DNA from: Aporrectodea caliginosa
Lineage: Eukaryota > Annelida > Clitellata > Crassiclitellata > Lumbricidae
DNA length: 64,000 bases
Assembly (NCBI GenBank): GCA_020284085.1
Contig: JACEVL010000807.1
Location: 1,151,001 to 1,215,000, forward strand
Reading direction: 5' to 3'
Both the position numbers and the translations under genes were made by a program. Of this stretch, positions 22,513 to 36,400 are shown piece by piece (position 1 is the stretch's first letter; each line of letters starts with the position of its first letter). The notes beneath the pieces are model-generated. The model saw only the letters and a program-made list of their open reading frames with translations. It did no database searches and was not told the DNA's origin.

Positions 22513-23466
22513 ATGACTAGCAATTTTTACCCGGCGTTCGCCCGGGTTTTCCCCAGGCGTAATTTTTAACGGCTGCAAATAAAGGCTACTTACTTACTAT
22601 ATTTGCTGATGGGCTTCAAATATTAAAAAAATGTCCATATATCTGAATGGAAACGATATTTAGAGGTGAACATAGTTGCTTTGCCCGTGTACTGCACGGG
22701 TTATCTCTACCTTATAATTATAGGCAATATTATTATTTTGTTCCCCGTTCTTTACGGTTTATCTCTACCTGAAATAGGCGTATTATTTTGTTCCCCGTAC
22801 TACACGGGTTATTTCTAAATTATAATAGGCGTATTATTTGCCGTTGGCCAGCGTGACGTAAGATTGCATATTTAGCCGCGTGACGTAATTTAAGATTGCA
22901 TATTAATTTTAGTGACGTGGACAAATGGGCATGCTTATAATGTCCATAAATCGGAATTGAAAGCAAATTATGAGCTGAAAGTAATTGGGATGAGATAGAA
23001 ATTCGAATAGCTAAAGTAAGTTTCGAGTTGCTTTGACCTAGAAAATCGGCAATGGCCGTGGTTGCATAAAATGTGAGCTTAGTGTAATTAGGTCACCAAA
23101 TCTGTAAATGGTTGCGCTGACCTAGAAATTCGCCCGTGGCGACTTCTGATTGGTTGCTAGATGCTCCGTGTGACGTAAGATTGCTTATTAAGCATGCGTG
23201 ACGTGAACAAATGGCCTTACTATGGGCGGTATTGAAATAAGCTCGCTGAAAAGTTAAATTTAAAATGGCCATATATCGGCGTTTAAATAAAATTGCGAAC
23301 TGAAAATAGTCGCGTTGACCTAGACGTTGCGTAATAATGCTTTGTAAATTTTTTCAACTCGCTAAACCGTTCCGTTTCGGAGCCTTTAGCCGGACAGCGA
23401 TGCATTGCAAACATACATACATACATACGGAAGGACAAACTTTAAGAATTATAGTATAAGATCTGG
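22513..23466. repeat. Dispersed repeat with short CCCGTG...CACGGG palindromes
   Basis: Starts near GACTAGCAATTTTTACCCGG and ends after (CATA)n with GAATTATAGTATAAGAT. Inside are three variants of TTGCCCGTGTACTGCACGGG near 22682, 22741 and 22787, and repeated GCGTGACGTAAGATTGC phrases. It abuts the LINE fragment at 23467. I cannot name the family. Confidence 0.55.
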
Positions 23467-23947
23467 GAATAAATTGAGAGTTGTCCTTGGGTGGGAGAGT
23501 ATGGTTGTGTGCTCTAGGTCTTAATTGGTGAGACGAGAGGGGTCGGAGTGGAGGTAGGAGTTGGTGAAGTACATGCTTGGGGTTGTGCAATATGGAGAAA
23601 AGGAGTCTTGCATCGGCTATATTGGCAAGTTCAGAGACTGTTGGAAAGGATTGCTCTAGGTAACCTAGGCGTTTGGCTCTTTTTAGGAGTTTTTCCAGGC
23701 GTTCTTTATCGGAAGCTAGGGTGAGACCCCACCAGGATGGGGAGGCATATAGAAGTTTAGCAACGGTAGTGGCTTTGGTTACATTATGGATGGATGAGGA
23801 AGAAAGGCCATGGGTTTTGAGTTTTCTGATAGCATAAAAAGAGGAGGAGCAAGTGGCTGTGAGGTGGTCTATATGGGCTGTGAGTTTGAGGTTATCTTGA
23901 AGGATGACACCCAGTATCATAATTATGTCAACAAATGCTAGTGGCAA
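23467..23947 (-). mobile_element. LINE fragment, CR1/L2/Jockey-like reverse transcriptase end
   Basis: Reads LGVILQDNLKLTAHIDHL, ASPSWWGLT and RLLFSILHNPKHVLHQLLPP, typical of the end of non-LTR reverse transcriptases. It finishes DNSQFIPR next to the neighbouring repeat. Truncated at its 5' side. Confidence 0.8.
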
Positions 23948-24184
23948 TATGGTTTGCAGCCACTGTGCACCATATGTTCAGAATTCCTTTTCGAGTGCAA
24001 AGATCTAGTGAATGGATTGAAAAATGGCATAGCCTACACTCCTATGGCAACGTAAATGCATGATATGCCCTTACTTATGGCATTTCTATATGTACCAAGC
24101 CTGGCCAATGGAGGAGAGTGATGCTAATCAGCTTTTTTATGGGATAGTATCATCAAACAGCAACTACAGTAGTACTGAATCACA

Positions 24185-24515
24185 TGGTCCCATGAGGTAG
24201 GGCATATCAAGCCCATATATGGGAATTTGATGTGTCCTACATATGGATTCATATGGTAGGATATATCAAGCCCATATGGTAATATTTGTCATATGTCTTA
24301 CATATGGATTCATATGGTAGGATATATCAAGCCCATATGGTAATATTTGTCATATGTCCTACATATGGATTCATATGGTAGGATATGTCAAGCCCATATG
24401 GGAATATTTGTCATATGTCCTACATATGGATTCATATGGTAGGATATGTCAAGCCCATTATGGGAATATTTGTCATAATATGTCCTACATATGGAATCAC
24501 ATGGTCCCATGTCGC
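24185..24515. repeat. 61-bp satellite rich in CATATG
   Basis: About five units, each with AAGCCCATATGG and TCCTACATATGGATTCATAT, starting near 24210, 24268, 24329, 24390 and 24452. The CATATG palindrome recurs several times per unit. The last units carry small insertions. Confidence 0.9.
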
Positions 24516-25592
24516 AGGACATAAAGCCCATAATAGTTACACGGTCATAATTATGCACTTCACAAGTCCTACATGTGACATTGGTCACAGTAACAAACAT
24601 GTAACCTCAACAGCTACCTCAACGTACAACATAATGACGTTTTTGTTGAGGACAACTTGCCAAATTTTCTTGCAGTAGGCAAAATTTTGCGGAATAGTAT
24701 CCGATTGGTTAGAACTAAGTCCGGAATGCGGAGACCGCCGGAGAGTACATGTTCAAGACTCCCCAAGACAGTTACTGTATAGGACCATGAGCACGTCCTT
24801 CATGCACAATTGCAGTGCTCTGTTGCATGTTTGTGTGGGCATTTTCAAACTTTGGAAGGAAGGCAATATCAAATACTGTTGTAATGTATTGTCTTGATGG
24901 CAAGACTTCAGCTTATGCTTGAGCATTCTTGCCAAACAAGCTATGAGACTTGAGCTTTTTGCATAACACTCTGATTAATGTCGATAACGTCGATAAAATA
25001 AGTCGTAACAAACTGATATACAGGACAGCATTATTATTAGCATCCAAGGAAAGCATATCAACAATTATTCTATACATCTTAAAACAACATTCTGGGTCTA
25101 CTATTTTCCTGTAACTTGATGATTATGGCAACACATTACTAAAGGTACATCTAAACAGGAAAGCTAATAATACTTTCAAAATCGGTGTGTACACAAATCC
25201 ACCTGAAAGTATTACACATCATAAGTACTTAACAATGGCGCACCTAAACAAGGAAGCTTGTTTCCGGTTAACTTCTTTAAATTGATGTTAATGCATGTCT
25301 GTACATTAATGATGACAAAACAAACACTGTTAGAGCTTGAATTAAGACACAGAAAGCCAGAATCTGCTTTCCATACCTTTCAGCATGCATTTCATCACAC
25401 CTGCTGTGTAAAGCATGTCTCGCTGGTAATTACGAAATCATTTGGAATTACTAAAATAGTCATGGCCAAAAACCAGAAAAATATCAGCACAGATAAATAA
25501 CTTCCTATAGATAAAGATTATTACTAAAAACGAGAAGTGCATTTATACAAAGCAACGGTCATCATCAACTTTATGAACAAAGGGGGCAGCAC
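24516..25592. other. Unassigned DNA
   Basis: No exon or repeat family recognised. Confidence 0.5.
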
Positions 25593-25593
25593 T

Positions 25594-26069
25594 TCGTCGG
25601 TCGAGAATCAGGTTGTTCTAACTGAAAGAATGTTGTTTTCGAGAAAACGGCAGAAGTATCTTTGTACAGCAAAATGATACATTCAAGTAGCGAGTAAGCT
25701 ATCAATAAATAGCTCTGGAGAATCAGCATTTTTCAACCACAATGTTGCCTATGTTATTTTTGTTGTTTATTTAAATTTTTTTTCAACTTTGGAGTTTTAG
25801 TTGGAGATAGAACAACATAGCGCTCAATGCCTGGCTAAAAATAGGGTCGGCCGCGTTTCAACGTGGACATAGAACAAGCTAGTCCGTAAACATACTGTCA
25901 AAATGGAAATAGAACACTATAATTCTGGGTGTTTTTGGTACTTCCGAAATGTGTATGAATGTTCTAACTTCATGTGGGGATAGAGCAAGCTGCGCCAAAT
26001 TCAACGGTATCAAAATGTCCCAAAACATAAAAAGTGGAGTTAGAACAACCTGATTCTCGGCCGACGACT
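25594..26069. mobile_element. Nonautonomous DNA element with 30-bp inverted ends
   Basis: The left end (25594-25623) starts TCGTCGGTCGAGAATCAGG and ends GTTGTTCTAACT. The right end (26040-26069) is its inverted complement with one mismatch. The interior repeats a GGA(G/C)ATAGAACAA phrase about five times. No clear target duplication and no coding capacity. Confidence 0.7.
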
Positions 26070-29019
26070 TGTTGTATACACAACTACTTCAACAACAATA
26101 GTTCAAACAACAGCACAAACACATTGCTCGTCAATTGTTTGTTTAAAATGCTTTAAACAATTTAAAGTTCAAAACTGCACACAAAACAGCAAACTGTATA
26201 GACTTCCAAGATACAGAAACTCCATTGCAGCATATTTATCGCCCTTTCGCTGAACACAATGTACAGTTCAAACTCCTTCAAACTAGTCTTTTGGTTGGAT
26301 ATGATCATCTGCGGATTAACCCTTAAATAAACCCTGATCTCTGTCTAGATCTTGATGCAGGTCGAATGATGCTTTGTGCATTAGACAAGATTAGACTGTA
26401 CAAGCAATAATACATGCACAAGGAAAATGATATTATAATATTAATTAGTTAAGACAGACTGTACATTTGATAAGATGAGGGAATAAACTCTAACCATACA
26501 CAAGAGGCATGTAACAACACTGGAGAACACACTTGCTGAATAAAACAACGTTGCCAAAGGATCCTGTGCACGAAACGGCAGTTTTAGCTGCAGACAGAAA
26601 TTGAAGGTGGTGGCGTTAAGGCCGTTAAGGCACTTGTTAAGAATAAATAGTCAATTAAACAAATAAGCGTAAAGTCCGTAAACCCAGAACCCAACAAACT
26701 TTCTTAAATTGGAAAAGATGACGACAAAATGAAAGTTCACATTCTGAGACATAACACTTGAAACTCAGAAAGGCCAATACTTTGGTTTACAGATGAAAAT
26801 GAGAAAAATATAATAATTTATTCAGCTTCTAAAGGGAGTAACTTTAACTACGAGCCGCATTGGTTTTCCAGTCACTTTTAGTACACTCTCATTGCTAAAG
26901 TGATAAGCCAGCTTCCAGCTAATTACAAATCCACTCAAAACTAACTTTATTACTGGGCCCCAATTTAAATTTTTTAATGCCCTTAAACAGGTGGTCTGAG
27001 ATTTCCTTAAATTGATACACATTCTGATACAAATTCAGTGATCAAATTGCAAAATAAAATAATTGTCATGCAGATGCAGGCCAAACATATTTCATACACT
27101 TCGTCAGGATACAGGAGCTTGCTCATATTCCAGCACTAACTTCAAACGTCTTCAACAGATAATTCAAAGATATCATTCAAAACAAAATTCTAAAATTCAC
27201 ACAACAAATGCACAAATCAAGGCAACAGTTCAAATGAAGCAGCAAATGTAAGCAATCTAGAAAAACACAATATTCAAACAGAATATTTCGCATTCATCAA
27301 TCCATACTACAGAATATTTCGCACATATATTGGAATGTATTTAAAGCAAATACTTGCAACTTCTGGGTCACACTCAATGCCACTCTCTCCACTCAAACAT
27401 TCGGCCATGAAATGTTCCAACAGCAGAATAGTTTACTGTTTAAAATAAGTTGCTCTTCTAACTATGGTTTTCTACTCCCACAAAACAAATAGTGTACACA
27501 GATTTTTCTGCACACACGTTTTTACCGGGTAAACATTTTACAGTGTGCAAGGAAATCTGAACAGCAATGTGTTGGTAGACTTCAGCCATTTTCTACACTC
27601 ACCTAATCAGCCACGAACTTTCAATGGCAGAGGTCATTGAGGTTATTTTAGTGCAGTTTATTGCTTTTCTCAGCACTATACACCCCTCTACCAGCTATAC
27701 TTTAACATATTTAACACTTTAACGACAAGCTGCATTGGTTTCCCAGTCACTTTTAATACACGCTCGTCGTTAAAGGGTTAATAACTGTGAGCATCCCTGG
27801 TAACTAAACACTAATACGGAATACTATCAAATATTTTTATGATTAGCTTGTTGACAAGTCCGTCAAATTTTCAAAACAAATGAACTTAATATTGCAAGCA
27901 ACTCAAGTGCTGCTGGACAGAGCAGCTTCTAACTAAGAATGCCCAAAGCGTGACCATGTACCATGCTTTATCAAAAGCAGTTCCATAGTTCATGCTTTGA
28001 AGAAATGTCCATACATCACAGAAGGTTAAACAGTAAAACCAGTCTGCTTCCATAACAATTAAACAAGTTGTACAGAAGTGCTTCAGCACAATGACCTTCT
28101 TCAGAAAGAAAACCTTCCAAAGTCAACGCTTACAGTGAATATTGTAAAGAAAAGAATCACTAAAAGATAAACAGGAGAAGATAATGAACAATCAAAATAA
28201 TCAACAGAAAACTGACTACACATATACTATAATAATATGGATAGATGTATTTACATATATTACATGTAAATACATCCAGCCGACGGCTTACGTACAGTGA
28301 AATTGTTTCCGTTACCTTCTGCATATAATATCTGGGCACTGATTTCAAATGATGGGCAGACAATGCAGAAGTTACACACGAACACATCACTACTTGCAAC
28401 ACAGGTATATTCTAACCCATCAAAAATATATAATACAAACCGGGAGCTTACAGCATTTATTATTCTAAGAAATCCCAACTACAGAACATAAAAATCACGT
28501 AGCTAAAACCTTCCATTCCAAGTGTAGCAGTTCTATTTGCAAAATCAACATCTCTTTTCAAATAGACACGTAGGTTAGTAATTGTTTTATGACAATTCAG
28601 AACTGTGTGCGTGATAGCTTTGTAACTGACCCAAACACGCAATACTCTATAGATTTAACTGATTTCAAAACCTACACTCGGTGCAGTTGATAGGAAGTGA
28701 GTACCGCATTTGTTGAGTAAGGTCAATGAAGAATAACATAAGAGATATTGACATGCTCTTAAGAATAGCTTTAAATTCGGTGGTTAGCAAACCTGCAGCA
28801 TATAATTGGAATGGTAAGCATACGCAGAGACCACTAAATGACATGGAAATTCTTTCAACAGTCGCTCGTATTTGTTCTGGAGTTCTTCATGACATTTCTC
28901 TGTATATGCGTTAACAACACTAACAACACTAATAGGCAATTGACTTTTAGTGTTTGCTAAAACCATTTGATCGGGTAATGTAGTCTTCGACATAGGGCTA
29001 CAGAATGGGTACCGTAATT
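26070..29019. other. Mostly unassigned DNA
   Basis: Apart from the tiny TTAA-flanked element at 27715 and a decayed relative near 26830-26905, nothing was recognised. Short open frames lack family features. It may include far 3' sequence of the mannosidase gene. Confidence 0.45.
27715..27777. mobile_element. 63-bp TTAA-flanked palindromic MITE
   Basis: Left end CACTTTAACGAC, right end GTCGTTAAAGGG, bounded by TTAA at 27711-27714 and 27778-27781. Related but decayed copies lie near 26830-26905 and 39905-39972. The TTAA target fits piggyBac-like insertion, which is inference. Confidence 0.6.
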
Positions 29020-29390
29020 CAGTGCTTCCCAAAGTGGTGGTCCGCGGACCGGTGCCGGTCCGCGAGCCCTCAGTTGCCGGTCCGCAGAGTGAGTCAAGAA
29101 ACTGGTCAAATTGTCTCAGAATCAAGAAATGGCTATTATATTTTAAAAGTCATAACAAAAAACACTTATTAGGCTAGCAATTCAAGGGCAGTAGAGTCAT
29201 AGAATCGCTTAAAAGTGCATTTAAATCAATTTTAATACATATTTGAGGAATCTATTTTAGGTGATCGAAAAAGAGAAATAATTAATAAATTAGGCACTGG
29301 TTCTCCTGCAGTGGGAAAATTCCTGCCGGTCCGTGACACTGAAAAGTTAATTCTGCCGGTCCGTGACACTGAAAAGTTTGGGAAGCACTG
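29020..29390. mobile_element. hAT-like MITE with perfect 8-bp target duplication
   Basis: Left end CAGTGCTTCCCAAA, right end TTTGGGAAGCACTG, flanked by CCGTAATT at 29012-29019 and 29391-29398. It is internally rich in GCCGGTCCGCGG; the right part repeats TTCTGCCGGTCCGTGACACT. Confidence 0.9.
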
Positions 29391-30315
29391 CCGTAATTGA
29401 TGTTACAATAAATTAATTAGCAATCCTCGGAAGGTCAACTGTACTGTATTACTTTAATTGGTTTAAACCTGACAACTAATTATCTGCTGCTAAGACTGTT
29501 TTATATGCACATGTATGGAAATGTATACAAACGCACTTTTACAATAAGAAATAATATGAATGGATGCAAGAACAAAACTGGCAAGACTTGAAGACTGATT
29601 TTCCCTATCCTTTAGGTTGTTTGTGCTATGCCTACTTCGTTAATTATATATAAACCTACAGATGTGTAGCTACCTGCAATTAGTATATAACACATTCTAG
29701 TATATTATTCAGGCATTGCACGTTAATCACTATCACACTTTAAGCCCCTCCTGCATAGATCCATGTAATGGATTCAAAGTAGGAGTTACCCCAAGTTAGA
29801 GGGTCATGCTTTCTTGAGTTTTCATTGTAGCCCTAATGTTATCTAACAGCTAATCTAAGTTAGCAGTTAAGAAATTTCCTTTCACTGTATGTTTAGCCCC
29901 TAAAGTTACGAAAATATAGAAGTGCTACAGACAGAGGCCATTAGAAAATTATATAGCAAAATGAAGAATACCATTTGCAGGGTCTCTTTTTGGCACATTA
30001 AAGTCCAAGGTTAAACACGGCTACAGGCAAGAGACACGTTTCATCACGAAACAAGCTAACTGTAAAAGACCACTTCTTTCAGATCACTTAACTGCAATTT
30101 CTTCCCTATGACAGAAATGGATTCTTGGTTCTCTCTGGCCATGTGCAATGCCCAAAACACCAGGATCAACTAGCACAAGAATGCTCATGCACTAGAAAAA
30201 TCTCAAGACCTTTGACTAGCTGCCATAATAGAGCAAACTTGGTGAAATCCAGAAATGATCTCCTAAGACTAACATAACTAGCATGCATGGCTAAATGACA
30301 GCATACGTGGAACTG

Positions 30316-30468
30316 TTATCGTAACCGTACAGAGAAAGCGCGAATCTCCATAGAAGGAATATCTAGCGCAGCGGATAAGTTAACAGATGCAAGCTGGTCT
30401 CCAAACGATAGCGTCATCTGACGTGCATAACTCACAGGCAGAACACGGAACATCGTAGAAAGCGAAAT
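30316..30468 (-). CDS. MAN2A: MAN2A exon 22: C-terminus and stop
   Basis: Ends [19 protein letters not shown], matching the PMEI-TFRIQLR ending of relatives. Stop TAA at 30318-30316. Confidence 0.9.
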   Translation of the reverse strand: MSLSTMFRVLPVSYARQMTLSFGDQLASVNLSAALDIPSMEIRAFSVRLR

Positions 30469-33400
30469 CTGCAAACAAAATAACTTAGAATTAGTGGAAT
30501 ACATAATATATAAGACTAAGATGTTCACTGGCATTTTGGGGGCGCTCGATAGTGTAGTGGTTAGCGTGCTGGACTGTCAGTCGAGAGGTCCGGGTTCAAA
30601 TTCCCACCAGGGCAGAAATTTTGTTCGAGATTTCTGTTCCATCTGCACCTCCTAGCCAACTGAGCTATAATGAGTACACTGAACATACACTGTCGGTGGG
30701 AAGATCAGACAGTGAAGGAGAGGACTGGCCACCTGCCATTATAGCCGAGGCTAAGAAAATGAAGTCGCGAACACCTTATACCCATGGCTGCCTCAGGGAC
30801 TGCTCTTCTTCTTCACTGGCATTTCAGCCACCAATGGACAAAATCTTACAAGTTCTTAAGAAGAGCTCACACCAGTACCATATTCCACTCCTTGGCAACA
30901 GGAGTTCTTCAGCAGGATTGAAGCTAAAATATCATAGTGTGCAATAACAATAAAATCAGTTAATGCATGGCTCTCCAAGACCAGTACACGAAATAAAAAT
31001 TCAAACAGACTTTTCATTAAAATTCTCACTAGCAGGGTGACATTAAGTCTGTCCAGGCAATTAAAAAGACCAGACTAGATCTTTGTGTCAATAAAAGATT
31101 ACTACCAGAGACATCATTCAGCTAACAAAAAAACTGAAACGATTTGTCAGTAGTACATCCTTTCTTAAAGGGATGTTCCGAGGCAAAAAATTATGAACAG
31201 CTGTTAATTAAACTACCTGGTCATTATTTAAATGACAAGAGGCTCCCTTCGTCTTAAATCGGCAGTCCAGCCCAAGTCGATGAAGTATGAGGCCAGTTTC
31301 ATCAGCCGGCTGAAAAGTGGCGCCATCCTCAGGTTTCAGCAGAGTTCTTAGATTAACGAGATGCACATCGCATGGCAATTCATGCTTCAGAGGCTGGAAT
31401 GTGGACAGAAGGCTTTGTGCAGCACTCGTGCCTTTCTTTGCAGCTGGAAGGACGTGTACCGGATGGAGCATCTGCTGGGAAACCAAGTGACTCAACAGTG
31501 ATGGATAAGCAGACGGCTGGATAACCATAGCCTAAAATAAAATAATAACATCAATCAAATCAATCAATCAATCAAGTCGATCAATCAAAAGTTGATACCT
31601 ACTCAGATACATAAATCAGACTACATAATTCCTCTGCAGTAACATATAAATGTCAGATTACAATTAAAAATGTCATTATTACAACTGTAATTTTGTAATT
31701 CAAAATATACTTTAGTGCCACTTCAAGAGCACACTAATTAGAGGCACTATTCTATACTTTATGAAGCGCTGCTAGCAATTTGGTGGATTTGTACCTCGAC
31801 ATCATCAAGATGCCAACTACTACGCAGTAAGAGTGTTCAGACGTAATTTAGAGTTGTAAAACTGCAAATGATACCACATAAGAGAAAGAACTAGTTTCCA
31901 CTGCAAGTCAATTTCAATTCACGTTAAGAATACAAAGCCTTTGATTCAGTCAACTGCACCATTTGGTTAAAGCTATGAAAATAGTTTAACAAGTTTCATG
32001 GTCTGGTCCAAATCAAGCAGACAAACTAGCAATTAACAAATCTGTGCATATCTATCGTAATCGTATCATAAACTCTAAACTTCTAAAGCACTGATCGAAA
32101 GCCAAGCGCAGGGCACCAGCTTATTAATGAGCATGGCACACAGCTTAAATACACTCAATCAGAACCGTGGCCCTGCTGGTTTTTGGTGGTGTCAGTCCTA
32201 AGCCTGGATAAAGGATATACCCTGGAAGCCTTCTCATTGCCTTGCTACATGTACTAATTAACCCATCCATAAGTAGCCATACTGTCAACTGTTATTGTTA
32301 ACCTACAGCATTCTGCCTGTTGTTTTCTGAAATAAATGAATATACATACATACATATGACACAGTATTGTTAAACAGTAGCCAATAACTAGCCAACCAAC
32401 AATCAGATAAACTTAACAAAGACAATGTAAAGACTGAAACAGTTCTTGTGTATAGGCCTGCCATTGGTGACTCTTTTCCTAGTTTACTTTGCATTGTTTT
32501 GTTACCTGATGTCATACTCCAGTTGTGAATGACATTCAACTATAGGCTCTAGCACAGAGAACACGCTTTTGTCAGATAATTAAAATGAGCTATATTAAGT
32601 GTCATAATACATACAACATACTCCCAAGAATTTGATCACCAAAGATTGCAAGAGAGATGGTCAGAGACTGAACCCGCCACTTACAGTTGGAGAACTGCGT
32701 TGTTCCACTAGAAGTCGGAATAAGTTTGGAGTGACTTTGTTGTCATGGACTGGCTGAGCAAGACCCCGTTGGTCGTCCTGATCCAGACGCCGATCCTGCA
32801 TCACCTCCAACCATCCTAACACACGACATCCAGTTTAATTAAGAAAATTCATTAATAAGAACTAAAGCCTTCTATACAAAATTATTATTAGCATGCATTG
32901 TGGGGTGCGGTGGTGTAGGGGTATGTTCGGTGCCTTGCAGCCGGAGGGTTGTGGGTTCGAATCCACCTCAAGCTGCCTAGTAGGGACCCTGGGCAAGTCC
33001 TTCACTCGCAAATGCTCATGCGCTTCGGCGTGAAACTCCGATTCAGTGTCCACGCTGTAGTCGGGAGCGCCTCCAAGTAGAAATCTTGAAGGGGCGCTAT
33101 GTAAATATCTTAAATGAATGAAATGAAATGAATGAGGCAACATGTGCCGTTGGTGGCAGGCCACACCACCTGTTCTTCCTCATCCTCTGTGAAGTGGAGT
33201 CCAGGAGGAACTCTGCCATGCTGTCAACTATATCAACTCTGAATGGGAATCCGTTGGTTGGGCTCTACACACATGTAGGAGCCCACAACTGATTACATGT
33301 TTTGGTTATCTAAGTACGGTTTGTACACTGATAAACTTGCTGTTCCTAATTAAATTTAACAAGTATAGGCTGTTCTTAATTAAATTTAACATGTTTAGGC

Positions 33401-36400
33401 TGTTCTTAATTAAATTTAACATGTTTAGGCTGTTCTTAATTACATTTAACATGTTTAGGCTGTTCCTAATTAAATTTAAAATTTAACATGTTTAGGCTGT
33501 TCTTAATTAAATTTATCATGTTTAGGCTAGCATAGTGAGTGCCACTGATTAGGTTCTCTTGAAGTGGGGCTATATAAATTATTGTTGCACTAGAACAAGT
33601 AGTAAAGAAAAGAAATGAGCAAACCCTTTTTGAGACTGGCCACTCCTAGTGACTGGCCAGATAGTATGCTGACACGGTGTATCTGATCCTCAAGAAAAGA
33701 CATCGTTGGCATTGGATAAAAGTTGCCGTTAAGTGGCAATTTGTCACGTGTCTTACGTCGCAACACCTAGAAAATGTCATTGTTAATATTTACTAAGAAT
33801 GCATGATTGAAGAGAACACTAATGACATTAGGCATAACGTTGTATGACAATTTGAAAATAATCTCATAACTTATAATTTTATTTCTTACACCCAAAACAC
33901 TACAACTTTAGGAGAAGAAAAATTTTATCATACGAGTCAATATCTATCATCATTAGTTCCTGATAACAGCCATTTGGCGGCGATGGCATTTTGACGACGA
34001 ATAAAGGATCACCATTGTCCTTGGTCATTTATTTGTTAAGTCCACTGTTTCAATTAATGACAAATAAACATACTAAAATGTCCACATGCATATAGTCTAT
34101 CCAGCATAGTCTTGTTCTACCTGTTTTTTACTTCTTTCAAATCTTGCATGTAGTGCACTGTGTGGAAATCACTCAATTGGCATTCTCTCTATGTGTCGAA
34201 ACCCCCATCAAAGTCTTTGCTGAATGACTTTGTCTAGCAGAATTGCTTGGATACCTAATGAGTCATGATTATATTTATTAAAAATTAGAGGAAAGAAATG
34301 ACGAGAAACGAACTTGGAAACCATTCAAGTCTGTAAAGAATTCGTTGTCTGAATTGATGTCAGTCATGATGCGCATTGCAACTTCCGTGTTGCCCTCGTG
34401 ACGAAGATCAACCAAGTTCATTATCTGAATCGCTGAACTGTCCACACCTAAAGTTCAAGCAGAAACTTCCATAAATAATCACCTAGAGCATAACGAAACA
34501 ACAGCAACATATCTCTCAATTAAGGGCAGATAAAATTATTAAAAATTGGCGTACTTCTTATCGATGTTTAAATCTTATAAATAATCAAAATGTGCAATTT
34601 TGTGACATTCTTGTTCATACTAAATACCTCATCAATAACCCATATGGTTGCAATTCTGCACCATTCTTATCATTATTTTAGTACCTATCAAAAACACCGT
34701 AGTCTGCAGTTCTGAGCCACTCTTTTTTTTATTCCGTAGTTTAACGTCATCATATGACATCAAAGGCCGTTGACGACAATTCAAAATTATGTAAAATACA
34801 GTTGAAACAAAATTGATAGAGTTAAAGGCATCTAAACAGTACTTTTCAATGTCACTAATATTCATTGTTTAGTAGCATAATATTATAGTTCAGATACTAA
34901 TGTTAATGTAACTTGCATAAGATAACATACTGTAAGATGGTCTTTCAGTAAAATTATACACTGTTTTGCAGCAATTATCACACATACATTTGTTTAATGT
35001 AAAATGAAAAGATTCCTCATCAATATTAAATACCTCATCAATAATCACTTAGTCTGCAACTTTGTGCTATTCTTATCAATATTAAATACTTTATCAATAA
35101 CCCATTAGTCTGCAACTAATCTGTTCAATTCATACTGATATTAAATCTTAAATATTAAGATATTAAATACCTAATCAACAATACGTTAGTCTGCAATTCT
35201 GTGCCATTCTTATCGATAAAATACCTTATAAAGAATACATAAGTCTGCTCTGACTCTTGCATGACTCCATTTTGCTCTCTAGCACACATTCAGATTCATA
35301 TTTATAGACTTTCTACTCAAAATCCCTATAAATTAATTATAAACAAATACTACTGCAAAGCATTTTCATGCATGAATGTCAATGACATCTGGCAGTGGAT
35401 TACAGGATGAACAAAGAAATACATAGATGCAGCTCTGGATAACACAAGATAACACAGATGCAATTCCACATCTGTAACAATTTAAACTCATTTTTATTTA
35501 TTTGTTCTCTTCCTTTCTCAATAGTTCAGTACTTTTATATTGCTCAATGTAACAGTTTGCAGTGCGTCAATCTGATGGAGACGTAATAATAATAAATGAA
35601 TATATAATAATAACTTGAACAACTGACCAGGTGAGTTGACGACTTTGACCGTATGGTCAACGAATGGCAGTGCCACCTGCATCTCAGACACCAGAGGGCC
35701 TTCCGTCTTTCGAATTGTTGGATGTGAATTGTAACTCACAGACTGCAAAGTAAACGACAAAGCATTCCCAGAAACATTTTTAAGGCGCATTTCGCGTCTT
35801 CTTCCCAGAGCTTGGTTTTAAAGCTTGCATTTTGGAGTGCAGTTGCAAAAGCTCAATTCATTTACACAACCTGTTAACTGATTTATTGCCATTTAGGCAG
35901 TAAGCCAGATTGCGACACAAGCAGATACAGGGCAAAACTCACAGTCGCAATGTAACGTAAACCCATATTTACTGTATGTGTAGAATTTTAAGATGAGAAA
36001 AGCATTCAGAAACAGTTAAGATGAATACAACGACCAACTGACTAAGTATCAGCGCATTTTCAGCAATCATGAAGAATCTACAGGCCATTCTCCTTTTCTT
36101 TGGGAGTTAAGCATCTCGGCCTACCATTCCTGGTTGCAGATCCCTTCGCTCTACTCCATAAAGTGATCTAGCTGTACTGCCAATCCCAACTTCCACAGTT
36201 CAGCATAGATGCTTCACCATGGTCGGTTCATCCTTCTGTAATATATTGCCTGGTAATGTATGTATGTATGAGCACTTGTTAAAGCGCCCCTTCAAGATTT
36301 CTACTCAGAGGCGCTCCCGACTACAGCGTGGACACTGAATCGGAGTTTCACGCCGAAGCGCATGAGCAATTGCGAGTGAAGGACTTGCCCAGGGTCCCTA

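Noticed and set aside
24185..24515. CRISPR-like array
   Set aside because: Units are contiguous with no unique spacers, and the context is eukaryotic.
30541..30615. Functional tRNA-Asp gene
   Set aside because: Box A and box B are recognisable, but the sequence continues into a shared SINE body also seen at 8071 and 44909, so it is a tRNA-derived retroposon.
32900..32960. Functional tRNA gene with TGC-like anticodon
   Set aside because: Three copies share a long non-tRNA body and a microsatellite tail, typical of a SINE.
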